Part shown: piece after piece, positions 8,484-16,762 of the stretch | Layout: every line of letters starts with the position of its first letter | How positions within the stretch are numbered: position 1 is the first letter of the stretch | Source of the DNA: Smithella sp. | GTDB lineage: Bacteria > Desulfobacterota > Syntrophia > Syntrophales > Smithellaceae | Length of the DNA stretch: 64,000 bases | Direction of reading: 5' to 3' | Assembly (NCBI GenBank): GCA_007244375.1 | Contig: SCVW01000046.1 | Coordinates: forward strand, 62,001 to 126,000 | Program-made: the position numbers and the translations under genes | The notes under the pieces: model-generated | Databases searched by the model: none | The model's input: only the letters and a program-made list of their open reading frames with translations | What the model was told of the DNA's origin: nothing

Positions 8484-8897
8484 CTTATTCCTTAGGACAG
8501 GTCTGTTTGAATAATAACCGATTACGCTTTTTATTATTTATTTCAAATATCAAAGAAAGCTCAGCCATTTTAAATTAATACTGATAGTCGACTATACCAT
8601 ATCGGCTTGGTTTCAGCAGAGGTCGGTTGTTAGGACAGATCATTAACATTAAAAAAACCATAATCTATTCTGACAAAACATACAACCTGAACATTTCTTT
8701 CAACGGCTTGAACGTTTTTTTACAAAAAAAGGATAAAAGATGTTTTTAGAAATGTTGCTGCCCAAACGACCAACCATTAAATATCATTAAATTTCAAGCA
8801 CATAAAAGAAAGTATGTGATTGTTGAAAAATTTGGCACGGTCTTTTCATTAACATAAAGTCAAAATTAACAAATTACCTAAAAGGAGGTAACAGATC
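8484..8897. other. Divergent intergenic region (414 bp)
   Basis: AT-rich spacer between the HD-GYP gene and a small membrane protein gene, so it should carry promoters for both directions. A TGGCAC at 8833-8838 followed by TTTTCA resembles a weak sigma-54 -24/-12 element upstream of the plus-strand gene, but the GC of the -12 box is missing. No RNA gene, repeat or ORF of note was seen. Confidence 0.4.
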
Positions 8898-9173
8898 ATG
8901 AAAAAGACATTGGCAACCACAATAGTAACCGCGGCAGTTGTTCTTTTAACGGCAACTTTTGGATTTGCTGAATATGCGGCAACGGGTGCAACGAACTTTC
9001 CTTATTTTCAACTGGGATGCTTAATCGTTGGTGGATTGATTATAGTTTCTCTGAAACGTAAATATGAAAAAATGTATGTTGGTGAAGTAGTCGGTGCATT
9101 CGCTCTCTATACAATCCTGATGGCTATGTTTACCAACCCGGTTATTGAAGCTGTAAAAACATTTGTAAGCTAA
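8898..9173 (+). CDS. Small secreted or membrane protein, unknown
   Basis: 91 residues. A signal peptide (MKKTLATTIVTAAVVLLTAT, cleavage likely after FGFA) is followed by two hydrophobic stretches (LGCLIVGGLIIVSL and VVGAFALYTILMAMF) around a short basic segment (KRKYEKMY). It has an excellent ribosome site (AAAGGAGG, 9 nt spacing) and is closed by a clean hairpin terminator, so it is probably a well-expressed single-gene transcript. I do not recognise the family. Confidence 0.75.
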   Translation: MKKTLATTIVTAAVVLLTATFGFAEYAATGATNFPYFQLGCLIVGGLIIVSLKRKYEKMYVGEVVGAFALYTILMAMFTNPVIEAVKTFVS

Positions 9174-9268
9174 AAAGTACTTTAACAGAATAGAAACAAA
9201 CAAGAATATATAGGTGAGGTGAGTAAGAAAACCATGATCTGTTAAAGTAAGACACCTCCTCATCACTG

Positions 9269-9303
9269 AAGCCCCTCGAGTTAAAATATTCGAGGGGCTT
9301 TGT
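9269..9303 (+). terminator. Rho-independent terminator
   Basis: An 11-bp perfect stem (AAGCCCCTCGA / TCGAGGGGCTT) around a 10-nt AT-rich loop. It lies about 95 nt after the small membrane protein stop. The T tract is carried by the end of the stem rather than by a long tail. Confidence 0.75.
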
Positions 9304-9632
9304 CATATGTACCAAGAATCTTTTCTGTAATACCGGTTCTGCATACGTAGGGTAAATTTCGGCAGGAATTAAGCCCGCCCTCTGTCATTGCCCGGCTTGG
9401 AGACTGTGTCACAATCGTCTCCGGGTTGGGAATGACAAGCGAAGTAATAAGATTGCCATGTGCCGATTTACAATTTTTTCTTAACTACTTGATTACTTAA
9501 ATCTTAAATCTGAGAACGTAGAGAGTCTTTTTAGTGACGAAGGATTATGTTTACCTCAAAAAAACCGGCAAATTTTCCATATCTGTGCTATTATTTATAC
9601 AATATTTTATGTCAATTCAGAGGAATATCATT
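9304..9632. other. Intergenic stretch with repeat fragments
   Basis: Between a terminator and the next gene. It contains an imperfect inverted element (GTCATTGCCCGGCTTGG ... GGGAATGAC, about 9384-9450) and one copy of the 32-nt AT-rich repeat at 9481-9512. No credible coding region. Confidence 0.5.
9481..9512. repeat. AT-rich intergenic repeat, copy 1
   Basis: A 32-nt sequence beginning TTAACTACTTGATTACTTAA, identical to 10565-10596. Shorter inverted-orientation versions occur at 12681-12701 and 14813-14834. All four lie between genes. Confidence 0.7.
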
Positions 9633-10019
9633 ATGTCTCATAAACTAAAAAAGGAAAAAGAAGGATTAGGTATTACAATTGCCTTTTCCGGAATTGTTGA
9701 GGCAGACGAAGTTGATAAACTTCAGGACCAGATTAATTCCGATGAATCCTTCCCCAAGTTGCGTTATCAGGTATGGGATTTTTCACAAGCTGAAGAGATA
9801 AATATTACATTTGATCAAATCCAGAATATTGCCATGAAAACCGCTGTTGCATCCGGCAGAAATCCGAAACTCAGAATAGCCATAATTCCCCGAAAGACTT
9901 CACATAACGTTCTAGGCGAAACCTTTCATACCTTTGAAAAGGTTTGGGGATCTGGTGAGTCGAAAAGTTTCCGCGATATCAAAGCGGCAAAGGAATGGTG
10001 CACGCGCGGCAAAAAATAA
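9633..10019 (+). CDS. Hypothetical protein, STAS/SpoIIAA-like size and pattern
   Basis: 128 residues, soluble. The start MSHKLKKEKEGLGITI is preferred over an upstream in-frame start because AGAGGA precedes it by 8 nt. The pattern GLGITIAFSGIVEADEVDKL, LRYQVWDFSQAEEI, and LRIAIIPRKTSHNVLGETFHTF, ending in FRDIKAAKEW, is like the small alpha/beta proteins grouped near STAS/SEC14-type domains, in which an anti-sigma or stress role is often proposed. That placement is tentative. Confidence 0.65.
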   Translation: MSHKLKKEKEGLGITIAFSGIVEADEVDKLQDQINSDESFPKLRYQVWDFSQAEEINITFDQIQNIAMKTAVASGRNPKLRIAIIPRKTSHNVLGETFHTFEKVWGSGESKSFRDIKAAKEWCTRGKK

Positions 10020-10106
10020 GGGTTAATTAAGTGACACAGCGGTGCTAATGCCATTACACCCATTGCGAGACAGCCCTCGGTTGCCGTGGCAATCTCTTTT
10101 CACTAT

Positions 10107-10499
10107 TCATCTTTTTCTCTTCGCTGGTTTTTTTCTGGCTGATTTCTTACCGGTTTTCTTTGCTGCCTTTTTCTTCACAATACTTTTTATTTTTGCGGCA
10201 TTTGTAATTTTGCTTAACTGCCATTCCAGTTTTTCGATTTTGGCAAAAGCAGATTTTACCTTTTTATCCTCATCCAGATTTTTTCCTTTTTTGAAAGCAG
10301 CATAAACAATCTCGCCCAATTCATTCATCTGGTCTTTTATTTTTACATGCAGATTAAATATCTGATACTGCCTTTTACCTTCCTCGGAGAGCTCATTCAT
10401 CTTTCCGGATACAATATTGGCCCCCTGCATCACAGCAGCCAACCCTTCCTCAAATCCCTTCTTCACATCCTTTTTAATTTTGTTCAGGAAGTTTTCCAT
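10107..10499 (-). CDS. Coiled-coil protein with histone H1-like Lys/Ala tail
   Basis: 130 residues. The N-terminal ~100 are helical and charged (FLNKIKKDVKKGFEEGLAAV, then a NELSEEGKRQYQIFNLH stretch and KIEKLEWQL). The last ~25 residues are a Lys/Ala/Arg run (KKKAAKKTGKKSARKK...) like bacterial histone H1-like DNA-binding tails. The ATG is chosen over a GTG four codons upstream because GGAGAA lies 5 nt before it. Nucleic-acid binding or polyanion binding is inferred from the tail. Phasin-like or apolipoprotein-like helices are an alternative for the N-terminal part. Confidence 0.65.
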   Translation of the reverse strand: MENFLNKIKKDVKKGFEEGLAAVMQGANIVSGKMNELSEEGKRQYQIFNLHVKIKDQMNELGEIVYAAFKKGKNLDEDKKVKSAFAKIEKLEWQLSKITNAAKIKSIVKKKAAKKTGKKSARKKPAKRKR

Positions 10500-10564
10500 A
10501 ATTTTCTCCACATGGTTTTGCCATTATACCCATTGCGACCTCTTCGGTGGCGTGGCAATCTTTC

Positions 10565-10596
10565 TTAACTACTTGATTACTTAAATCTTAAATCTG
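10565..10596. repeat. AT-rich intergenic repeat, copy 2
   Basis: Identical 32-nt copy of the element at 9481-9512. It lies between the coiled-coil gene and the YjbQ-type gene. Confidence 0.7.
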
Positions 10597-10642
10597 GTTT
10601 TTTAAATCTTGAACATAGAACGTTGAACGGCTTCCGCTGTTA

Positions 10643-11062
10643 TCATTCCCCTATGACTTGTACGATGAGTTCCCTTTCCCTCGATCTATTATCAAAATCA
10701 ATGAAGACTATCTGCTGCCATGTTCCCAAAGTCAGCCTGCCGTTGACCAGTGGAACACTCAACGATGGCTTCATCAATGCCGCACGCACGTGCGAAAATC
10801 CATTGCCGTCTCCCCATCGTAAATCATGCTTATAAGGAATATTCGACGGAGCAATCCTTTCCAAAGCGTTCTTTAAATCCTCCAACACACCGGATTCATA
10901 TTCAATAGTTGTTATCGCACCCGTGGAACCGGGACAAAAAACAGTAACCAATCCATTGACAACCGCTGATTGCGCTAAAATCGACAGCACCTGAGGAGTA
11001 ATATTAATAATGTCGCAATAGCCTTTTGTACTAAGCGAAATTGTTTCTGTAATTATTGTCAC
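10643..11062 (-). CDS. yjbQ: YjbQ family protein (UPF0047; secondary thiamine-phosphate synthase activity reported)
   Basis: 139 residues, full length for the family. Recognisable blocks are the N-terminal STKGYCDIINIT, GLVTVFCPGSTGAITTIEYE, HDLRWGDGNGFSHVRAALM and the C-terminal LTLGTWQQIVFIDFDNRSRER; the His and Asp residues of the metal/phosphate site are present. E. coli YjbQ has weak thiamine-phosphate synthase activity but the physiological role is unclear. The start is a GTG with only a distant AGGA, so expression may be low or the start a few residues off. Confidence 0.9.
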   Translation of the reverse strand: MTIITETISLSTKGYCDIINITPQVLSILAQSAVVNGLVTVFCPGSTGAITTIEYESGVLEDLKNALERIAPSNIPYKHDLRWGDGNGFSHVRAALMKPSLSVPLVNGRLTLGTWQQIVFIDFDNRSRERELIVQVIGE

Positions 11063-11187
11063 AGGGAGAATTTAAAAAATTCCTCATCTTGTGTCAATGG
11101 AATAATGATACCACAGTTATTCAAAAAAAGAAAAAGCAGCGTCAGAACGCTGCCTTTTCTTCACTGATTTTTTATATTCTGCGCCGA

Positions 11188-11634
11188 TTAGTGATGGACA
11201 AACAAAACAGGACTCTTGGCTTCTTCCATCACCTTTTCAGAAATTACGCCCATAACCCTCTTTAGAAAACCAGTTTTGCTATGAGAAGGCATTACAATTA
11301 AATCCACACCTTTCTCATCCTGTTCTTTGAGTATCTCCTCAACAGGTTCTCCTTCCCGGATATCTCTGATAATTTCAATCTTTTCGGATTCCGGAAATTT
11401 CTTGAGCTCTGTTTGCATCATATTCTGTGCTTGAAGTAAATTTTGATTTTCTATTTCCTGATATGTCGGTGTATCGAAAGCATAATCCACTGTAAATTGT
11501 TTGACTGGAGTTGTGACATGCAGCAGGTAAACTTTAGCGTTGTATTGCATTGCCAGTTCCAATGCCTGCTTCAGTGCTTCATCTGCGTTGGAGGAAAAAT
11601 CTGTTGGTACGAGGATTCTTTTTGGTGCAAACAT
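11188..11634 (-). CDS. Universal stress protein (UspA family)
   Basis: 148 residues: FAPKRILVPTDFSSNADEAL at the N-terminus, KVYLLHVTTP, and a C-terminal VDLIVMPSHSKTGFLKRVMG followed by SPVLFVHH. The usual ATP-binding GxxGxG loop is degenerate here, so nucleotide binding is uncertain. The ATG at 11634 has a very strong AAAGGGGGG site 6 nt upstream and is better than the start six codons earlier. Likely single-gene unit induced under stress (family knowledge). Confidence 0.92.
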   Translation of the reverse strand: MFAPKRILVPTDFSSNADEALKQALELAMQYNAKVYLLHVTTPVKQFTVDYAFDTPTYQEIENQNLLQAQNMMQTELKKFPESEKIEIIRDIREGEPVEEILKEQDEKGVDLIVMPSHSKTGFLKRVMGVISEKVMEEAKSPVLFVHH

Positions 11635-11875
11635 AATAATCCCCCCTTTCATGTAATAACACCAATGTTAACGCGTTAACTCCCACCAACCCTCATCAAT
11701 GCCAATTTCTTTTTATATAAATGCCACCCATCACCTCCTACCATTATTCTATTACGTATATAGTATAGACACTTGAACTAAAAAAAACAATAGTGAGCCA
11801 AGCTGGAAAAAATGGAGCCAAATCTTTATTATTGACATTTCAGAGCGGGAATGAAGCCACTATCATTGACGAATC

Positions 11876-11968
11876 ATGAAAAACATTATTAAGCTTCGCA
11901 TAATCCTTTTTACTGCCATAGCCGTATTTATATTGCTCTGCGTTATTGGCTATTATTTTTCACGTTGA
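11876..11968 (+). CDS. Very small single-pass membrane peptide (uncertain)
   Basis: A 30-codon ORF: short basic N-terminus (MKNIIKLR), a 19-residue hydrophobic helix (IILFTAIAVFILLCVIGYY) and FSR end. It fits a small membrane protein, but there is no clear ribosome site and such ORFs can arise by chance in AT-rich DNA. Confidence 0.3.
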   Translation: MKNIIKLRIILFTAIAVFILLCVIGYYFSR

Positions 11969-12027
11969 ATTAGAAGGGAAATGAGGGTAAACATTGTTCC
12001 AAGTTCAACATTGAAGGATTATTAACT

Positions 12028-12216
12028 ATGACTGATGAAATTGATGATGATATTTTGGAAGCGGAGCTGGAAGACGACGCTTTGGAAAAAAAGATGAAAA
12101 AACTAGAGAGTGAAGCCGCGCGGTTGTTGAATCAATCCAGCGAATTGTTGAAGGCACTTAGTAAAGATTCACCGAAGCAGGAAGAAACGGAGAAAGAGGA
12201 AAAAATTACAGAATAG
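12028..12216 (+). CDS. Small acidic coiled-coil protein, unknown
   Basis: 62 residues, very acidic at the N-terminus (MTDEIDDDILEAELEDDAL) with a predicted helical, heptad-like middle (KKMKKLESEAARLLNQSSEL) and a Glu/Lys-rich end. GAAGGA lies 10 nt before the ATG. It precedes the YheU-type gene by about 35 bp on the same strand and may be co-transcribed. No family recognised. Confidence 0.6.
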   Translation: MTDEIDDDILEAELEDDALEKKMKKLESEAARLLNQSSELLKALSKDSPKQEETEKEEKITE

Positions 12217-12251
12217 ATGATTAGACGGTTTGGATGATAGAGAGTCTCACT

Positions 12252-12500
12252 ATGGCTATTCATATCATTCCGGTAAAAAAACTCAGCGCTCATGCCTTGA
12301 AAGGGGTGATTGAGGAATTCATCACCAGAGGGGGTACCGATTATGGGGCAGTTGAAGCTTCGCTGGAAACAAAATTCAAACAGGTAAAAAACAAACTCAA
12401 AGATGGCTCCGCTGTATTAGTTTTTGACGATGAGACGAAAACTACCAATATATTTCTGGCGGATGATCCGATTTTAAAGAAGGTGAAAGGTGAAGAGTGA
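12252..12500 (+). CDS. YheU family protein (UPF0270)
   Basis: 82 residues. The pattern IIPVKKLSAHALKGVIEEFI, TRGGTDYGAVEASLETKFKQ and GSAVLVFDDETKTTNIF matches the YheU/UPF0270 family (about 70-80 residues; ends in a conserved 'V N I' strand). Function unknown. An upstream in-frame ATG would add six residues; I use the one closest to the family N-terminus, with AGAGAG in front. Confidence 0.8.
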   Translation: MAIHIIPVKKLSAHALKGVIEEFITRGGTDYGAVEASLETKFKQVKNKLKDGSAVLVFDDETKTTNIFLADDPILKKVKGEE

Positions 12501-12821
12501 AATACCGCATTTGTCATTCTGGCGTGGTCTTGGCCGGAATCCAGGAACATTAATAATTAGTACCGCTAAAATAGTTTTAAGTTTTCCCCTACGGCACTTC
12601 GTGTCTGGGATAATTCGACTTACGCTTCGAACTTCGTCCCGACTTGTCGGGACTAGTTCTCAGCGAGTCTCATTAAAGTTTTAAGTAATTAAGTAGTTAA
12701 GAAAAAGTCCATTGCTGTTTGTGGTCAGGATATTCTTGACACGCAAAATGACGTTTTCTATACTTAAACGCACCAAAAGTAGTTATTATCAATTTTATAC
12801 TCAAGGGGGAGGGTATTAAAA
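12501..12821. other. Repeat-rich intergenic region
   Basis: 321 bp with no credible gene. It contains a CCGGAATCCAGGAA element shared with 16192-16205, the long degenerate repeat at 12587-12676 (partner at 16653-16732), a CCCGACTTGTCGGG palindrome and an inverted copy of the AT-rich repeat at 12681-12701. Confidence 0.6.
12587..12676. repeat. Intergenic repeat with CGGCACTTCGTG core, copy 1
   Basis: Shares ACGGCACTTCGTG, CTGGGATA and a distal CGAGTCTCA(T/C)TAAA with 16653-16732, with diverged sequence between. Includes a CCCGACTTGTCGGG palindrome absent from the other copy. It looks like a degraded mobile or REP-type element. Confidence 0.55.
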
Positions 12822-12995
12822 ATGGGTAAATTACTGGGTATTGTTGCATTAATTTGTGCAGTCTGGGTCATATATGACGTATTTGCCAACAACAAGGAAT
12901 TGAGCACGGGCACGAAGGTTGTCTGGATAATCTGCGCGTTATTGTTCAGCATAATTACTGCCATTGTGTATTACCTTGTAGAAAAAAAGAAATAG
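12822..12995 (+). CDS. PLDc_N-type small membrane protein
   Basis: 57 residues with two membrane helices: LLGIVALICAVWVIYDVF and KVVWIICALLFSIITAIVYY, joined by NNKELSTGT and ending in a basic tail. This is the pattern of the cardiolipin synthase N-terminal (PLDc_N) domain found as stand-alone small membrane proteins. A CAAGGGGGAGGG site precedes the ATG. Function unknown; it has no catalytic HKD domain. Confidence 0.7.
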   Translation: MGKLLGIVALICAVWVIYDVFANNKELSTGTKVVWIICALLFSIITAIVYYLVEKKK

Positions 12996-13262
12996 TTGTT
13001 GTTATTCAAAGATCGGTCAGGAATATCCGACTGCCTGTGAGAAACTTGTTCCTCTTGCTAGAATGCCTTGGATGGTGAAATAATATTGCTTAGCGTGCAA
13101 ATAAAGATTGACCGGAATGAAAATCCGACAGATACAGCACTCATTTCTGCCTGTTCGGGAAGAGGATGTTTTGTTTCTTCCCATAGGCATTGTTCATTTT
13201 ATATTCTACTATCAGCATAAGGATGCGGTGTCCGAATTTAAAGAGTTCACCATGTGCTCATT

Positions 13263-13742
13263 ATGAATACTGTTTTCTGGATCATAGCCGTTTTGCTAAT
13301 ATTAATCGGTGTTGCCGGTACCGTGCTGCCGGCATTGCCCGGTGTGCCGCTGATCTTCATCGGCATGCTTTTGGCCGCGTGGATCAATGAATTTCAGCTC
13401 ATAAGTATGTTGACGATTGTCGTAATAGCGATCCTGACAGTTCTCGCCATTGTTGTCGATTATATCGCTTCAGCTTTGTCTGCCAAACGGGCGGGCGCAA
13501 GCAGGCAAGGCATCATCGGTGCCGCCATCGGTACACTTGTCGGCTTATTCACCGGTATCTGGGGGCTTTTGTTCATGCCGTTGGCGGGTGCTGCGATCGG
13601 GGAATTAGTCGCTCACAAAGATATGATACGTGCGGGCAAAGTAGGTATCGCAACGTGGTTTGGATTAATCATTGCCAGTGTCGTTAAGTTGGCTGTCGCG
13701 TTTATGATGGTTGGTGTATTCATTGCGGCGTTACTGATATGA
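13263..13742 (+). CDS. DUF456 family membrane protein
   Basis: 159 residues, almost all hydrophobic, with four to five membrane segments. VLLILIGVAGTVLPALPGVP and the glycine-rich GIIGAAIGTLVGLFTGIWGL are characteristic of DUF456. The soluble loop (SAKRAGASRQG) is basic. The ATG is used rather than a GTG three codons earlier. Function unknown; no clear operon partner. Confidence 0.85.
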   Translation: MNTVFWIIAVLLILIGVAGTVLPALPGVPLIFIGMLLAAWINEFQLISMLTIVVIAILTVLAIVVDYIASALSAKRAGASRQGIIGAAIGTLVGLFTGIWGLLFMPLAGAAIGELVAHKDMIRAGKVGIATWFGLIIASVVKLAVAFMMVGVFIAALLI

Positions 13743-13849
13743 TTAAGCATTAAGTTTTAAGGGATTAAGAGTTAAGAAGATTGCAATCCGGCAAACCCGG
13801 CATACGCCGGGCAGGCTGCCTCCAATGACAAGAAGGAAAAGACAATATA

Positions 13850-14767
13850 ATGAAAGTAAAAGCAGATGGAGATTTCGGCGAGTGGATAAGCGTTGGAGGA
13901 AACCAGCTTTACCCGGGTTATATAATTAAAGGTAAAAAGCAACATTTGATGATCGATGCCGGCATGAACCTTATGGGTCCGGCATATATTGCTTCGTTGG
14001 AAAAAATATTCGGGGATAAAAATGCTCTGGATTATGTTTTTGCAACCCATTCACACTTTGATCATTTAGGGTCTATTCCTTATCTCAAAAGAAAGGTACC
14101 TGAGCTTAAGGCCGGCGCATTCGAGAGAGTCGGGACTTTGATGAAAAAGAAATCCGTCCTCGATCTGATGACTACTTTAAGCGAACTCCAGAGAGGCTTT
14201 TATCAGAATATAGTTGGTGACGAGGATGTCCGAATCGAGCCGGTGGATTTTGAGTTCAATCTTAAAGAAGGCGACAGGTTTGATCTTGGCGGGGTGACTT
14301 GCGAAGTTTACGAAGTGCCTGGGCATACCAGCGACTCGTTGGCGTTTTTTGTCCCCGAAATCCGGGCACTCTTTGCAGGTGAAGCATGCGGTCTTCCGGA
14401 AAGTGATATGAATAGCAATGTAAAGACCGAGTTTTTATCCTCTTATGATGAATACGTTGTATCGCTGGAGAAGCTGATTAAACTTCAACCGAAACTTATC
14501 GGCATGGCTCATTTGTGGGTTTTTACAGACGATGACGCGACCGATTTTTTGCAGAGATCCATTGAAGCAGCTCCCAATTATCGAAATCTTATCGAAACAT
14601 ATCTCGATGCTGCCAATGGCGATATTGATAACGCTATAAAGAATATGGCAAAAGAAGAATATGATACGAAGAGGAAAATTGCCCAGCCCAGAGAATCATA
14701 TCTGGAGAATTTGAAAGCACAAGTGCGGCACGTGGCATCAAGAACGACGGCAGATGGGAGTAAATAG
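13850..14767 (+). CDS. Metallo-beta-lactamase fold hydrolase
   Basis: 305 residues. The zinc motif is THSHFDHLGS (HxHxDH), with EVPGHTSDSL further on giving the third ligand His, FAGEACG the bridging Asp/Glu region, and a late HLWVF His. The alpha-helical C-terminal ~70 residues resemble MBL proteins acting on thioesters or small esters. A specific substrate cannot be assigned. Preceded by a short CCGGCAAACCCGG-type repeat. Confidence 0.85.
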   Translation: MKVKADGDFGEWISVGGNQLYPGYIIKGKKQHLMIDAGMNLMGPAYIASLEKIFGDKNALDYVFATHSHFDHLGSIPYLKRKVPELKAGAFERVGTLMKKKSVLDLMTTLSELQRGFYQNIVGDEDVRIEPVDFEFNLKEGDRFDLGGVTCEVYEVPGHTSDSLAFFVPEIRALFAGEACGLPESDMNSNVKTEFLSSYDEYVVSLEKLIKLQPKLIGMAHLWVFTDDDATDFLQRSIEAAPNYRNLIETYLDAANGDIDNAIKNMAKEEYDTKRKIAQPRESYLENLKAQVRHVASRTTADGSK

Positions 14768-14812
14768 AGACAACTGTTCAACGTTTTATGTTCAAAGTTA
14801 AATAACGACAGA

Positions 14813-14834
14813 TTTAAGTAATTAAGTAGTTAAG
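14813..14834. repeat. AT-rich intergenic repeat, inverted partial copy
   Basis: Reverse-complement version of the core of the 32-nt element at 9481 and 10565, with one or two changes. Similar copy at 12681-12701. Confidence 0.6.
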
Positions 14835-14904
14835 TTTTAAGGAATAAGAATATTTCGATCTGCATTTCTTGACATATGCATCTCTTTTGTCTTATGCTAA
14901 TACT

Positions 14905-16098
14905 ATGAAAATCAGAATTATTTTATCAGGATTATTATTAGTCATTGCTTTTTTTATACTTACGGGTTGTCAGGGACGTCTTACTACAGTCGTTACGCAC
15001 ATTCCGGTAGAACAACAAAAAGATTATACCCGTCAATTACCGCCGGGCGAGTTGGCTTTAAGAAAGATTACCGATTCCAACCAGATTCCCGATTACACCA
15101 GGGCTTGTTCTAATCTTGATGGCTTGAAGGAAGCAATTGTCCGCAGTCTGAGCTATATGGCTAAGCCATCCAGCAAGACATTTTATCCCTATGGCGAAAT
15201 TACTCACGAGCAGGCGGTAAGAAGCCTTCAGGAATTGGATAAGCTTGTTTCTTTTAAATTGCTACCTGAACAAATGAATAAGGTTTTGCGGGAAAAATTC
15301 GATACGTATATCTCGGTCGGCTGTGATGATCAGGGGACGGTTTTGTTTACAGGATATTACACGCCGATTTTTGACGGTTCTCCTGTACGTACAGATCGTT
15401 TTCAGTATCCTATATACAGGACGCCCGAAGGTTTGCTAAAAGATTCCGATGGAACGATCCTGGGGCTGAGGGCGTCTGACGGACAGGTTCGGCAATACCC
15501 GAATAGAGCGGATATCCAAAAGTCCAATATGCTGGCCGGCGATGAGCTTGTATGGCTTGATGATGCGTTTGAGGTCTATATAGTACATGTGCAGGGTTCA
15601 GCCAAAATACGAATGCCGGACGGGCAGATCAAAACAATTGGCTATGCCGCTCATAACGGCTGGGAATATCAGAGTATCAGGAAGAAATTAATAGCTGACG
15701 GGAAGTTTACCGAAAAAGATATCAATATGAATGCCATGATTGATTATTTCAAGGCTCATCCTGATGAGATCGATACGTATGTTAATGAAAATCCCCGATT
15801 TGTTTTTTTCAGGTTTGAGGAAGGCGAGCCAAGGGGTTCGCTTAATGAAGCGGTGACTCCTTTTAGAACGATTGCCACGGATAAATCCATTTATCCCAGG
15901 GCGATGTTTGCCTTTGCCGCGGTTGATCTGGATACGCCCGTGGGGTTTACTCTGGACCAGGATACAGGCGGCGCTATCAGGGCAGCAGGTCGTTGTGATG
16001 TTTATATGGGTGTCGGCGATCAGGCCGGTGAACTGGCCGGCAAAACATACCGTGAAGGCCGGCTTTACTACCTTTTTATCAAACCTGACGAAGAATAG
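14905..16098 (+). CDS. mltA: Membrane-bound lytic murein transglycosylase A (MltA)
   Basis: 397 residues. A lipoprotein signal (MKIRIILSGLLLVIAFFI, lipobox LTGC) targets it to the envelope. The MltA barrel is present: LFTGYYTPIFDGSPV, VHVQGSAKIRMPDG, and the C-terminal 3D domain with DQDTGGAIRAAGRCDVYMG, where the catalytic Asp lies. It cleaves the MurNAc-GlcNAc bond to 1,6-anhydro products. I chose the ATG at the lipoprotein signal rather than the start 12 codons earlier. Confidence 0.93.
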   Translation: MKIRIILSGLLLVIAFFILTGCQGRLTTVVTHIPVEQQKDYTRQLPPGELALRKITDSNQIPDYTRACSNLDGLKEAIVRSLSYMAKPSSKTFYPYGEITHEQAVRSLQELDKLVSFKLLPEQMNKVLREKFDTYISVGCDDQGTVLFTGYYTPIFDGSPVRTDRFQYPIYRTPEGLLKDSDGTILGLRASDGQVRQYPNRADIQKSNMLAGDELVWLDDAFEVYIVHVQGSAKIRMPDGQIKTIGYAAHNGWEYQSIRKKLIADGKFTEKDINMNAMIDYFKAHPDEIDTYVNENPRFVFFRFEEGEPRGSLNEAVTPFRTIATDKSIYPRAMFAFAAVDLDTPVGFTLDQDTGGAIRAAGRCDVYMGVGDQAGELAGKTYREGRLYYLFIKPDEE

Positions 16099-16179
16099 AA
16101 AAAACTGTTCAAAGTTCAAGATTTAATAAAACGTGAAAAGTAAATAGTGAAGAGTGAAAAGTACCTCATGGTATATTTC

Positions 16180-16205
16180 ATTCCGGCGAAGGCCGGAATC
16201 CAGGA
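16180..16205. repeat. CCGG-type intergenic inverted repeat
   Basis: ATTCCGGC-GAAG-GCCGGAAT hairpin followed by CCAGGAA. A related CCGGAATCCAGGAA lies at about 12533-12547. It sits just upstream of the ArsC-like selenoprotein gene. Confidence 0.5.
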
Positions 16206-16279
16206 ATTGAAGAATGGATTTCCATCTATGCGGGGATGACAGTAGTCGAAGTGGATAAGATAATTTGGGAGGAGCGGTA

Positions 16280-16624
16280 ATGAAAGTGGATTTTTTCTGT
16301 TGGAGCAGGTGAACCACCTGTAGGAAAACGAAGGAGTTTCTTTCGCAAAAGAAGGTGGAAGTAAACGAACGTGATTTTTTCAAAGAGCCGTTCACACGCG
16401 AGGAAATCAAAACTTTGTTGCAGGGGAAGCCTGCCTCCGAAATGTTCAGTTTCAAATCTCCAAGTTTCAAAGCACTGGGCCTGGATCAGGAAAAGCTAAA
16501 GGATAACGACCTGATTAATCTGATGCTGAAAGAGCCGCGACTTATCCGGCGTCCCGTTGTTAAAATAGGCAAGGATGTTTACTTTGGCACGGATAGTAAG
16601 GTGCTGGAGAAGGCCTTAAAGTGA
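16280..16624 (+). CDS. ArsC/Spx-family selenoprotein (UGA = Sec at codon 11)
   Basis: Reading the TGA at 16310-16312 as selenocysteine gives a 114-residue protein beginning MKVDFFCWSRUTTCRKTKEF, then FFKEPFTREEI and EPRLIRRPVVKIG. This is the complete ArsC/Spx thioredoxin-like fold, with Sec exactly where the family has its first redox Cys (CxxC becomes UxxC). A strong GGGAGGAG site precedes the ATG. A hairpin with a GUU loop follows the UGA at the spacing of a bacterial SECIS. The family reduces arsenate or acts as a transcription regulator; the substrate here is unknown. Without recoding only an N-terminally cut 89-residue ORF would be called. Confidence 0.88.
16329..16345 (+). promoter_or_regulatory. 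Bacterial SECIS element of the ArsC-like selenoprotein
   Basis: CGAAGGAGUUUCUUUCG forms a 7-bp stem (one G-U pair) with apical loop GUU. The loop begins 24 nt after the UGA, within the usual range for SelB-dependent insertion. Confidence 0.75.
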
Positions 16625-16652
16625 AGGGTGAAGGGTGAATAGTGAATAGTAC

Positions 16653-16732
16653 CCCACGGCACTTCGTGCCTGGGATAGTTCCACTAACGTTTCGAGCGTC
16701 ATTTTATTCGCTCTCAACGAGTCTCACTAAAA
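16653..16732. repeat. Intergenic repeat with CGGCACTTCGTG core, copy 2
   Basis: Partner of 12587-12676; shares ACGGCACTTCGTG, CTGGGATAGTT and CGAGTCTCACTAAA. Flanked by degenerate GTGAATAGTGAA units on the left. Confidence 0.55.
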
Positions 16733-16762
16733 AGTGAAGGGTGTAGAATCCAGAAACATTTT

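Noticed and set aside
8833-8848. Sigma-54 promoter (TGGCAC ... TTTTCA)
   Set aside because: The essential GC of the -12 element is missing; mentioned as weak only.
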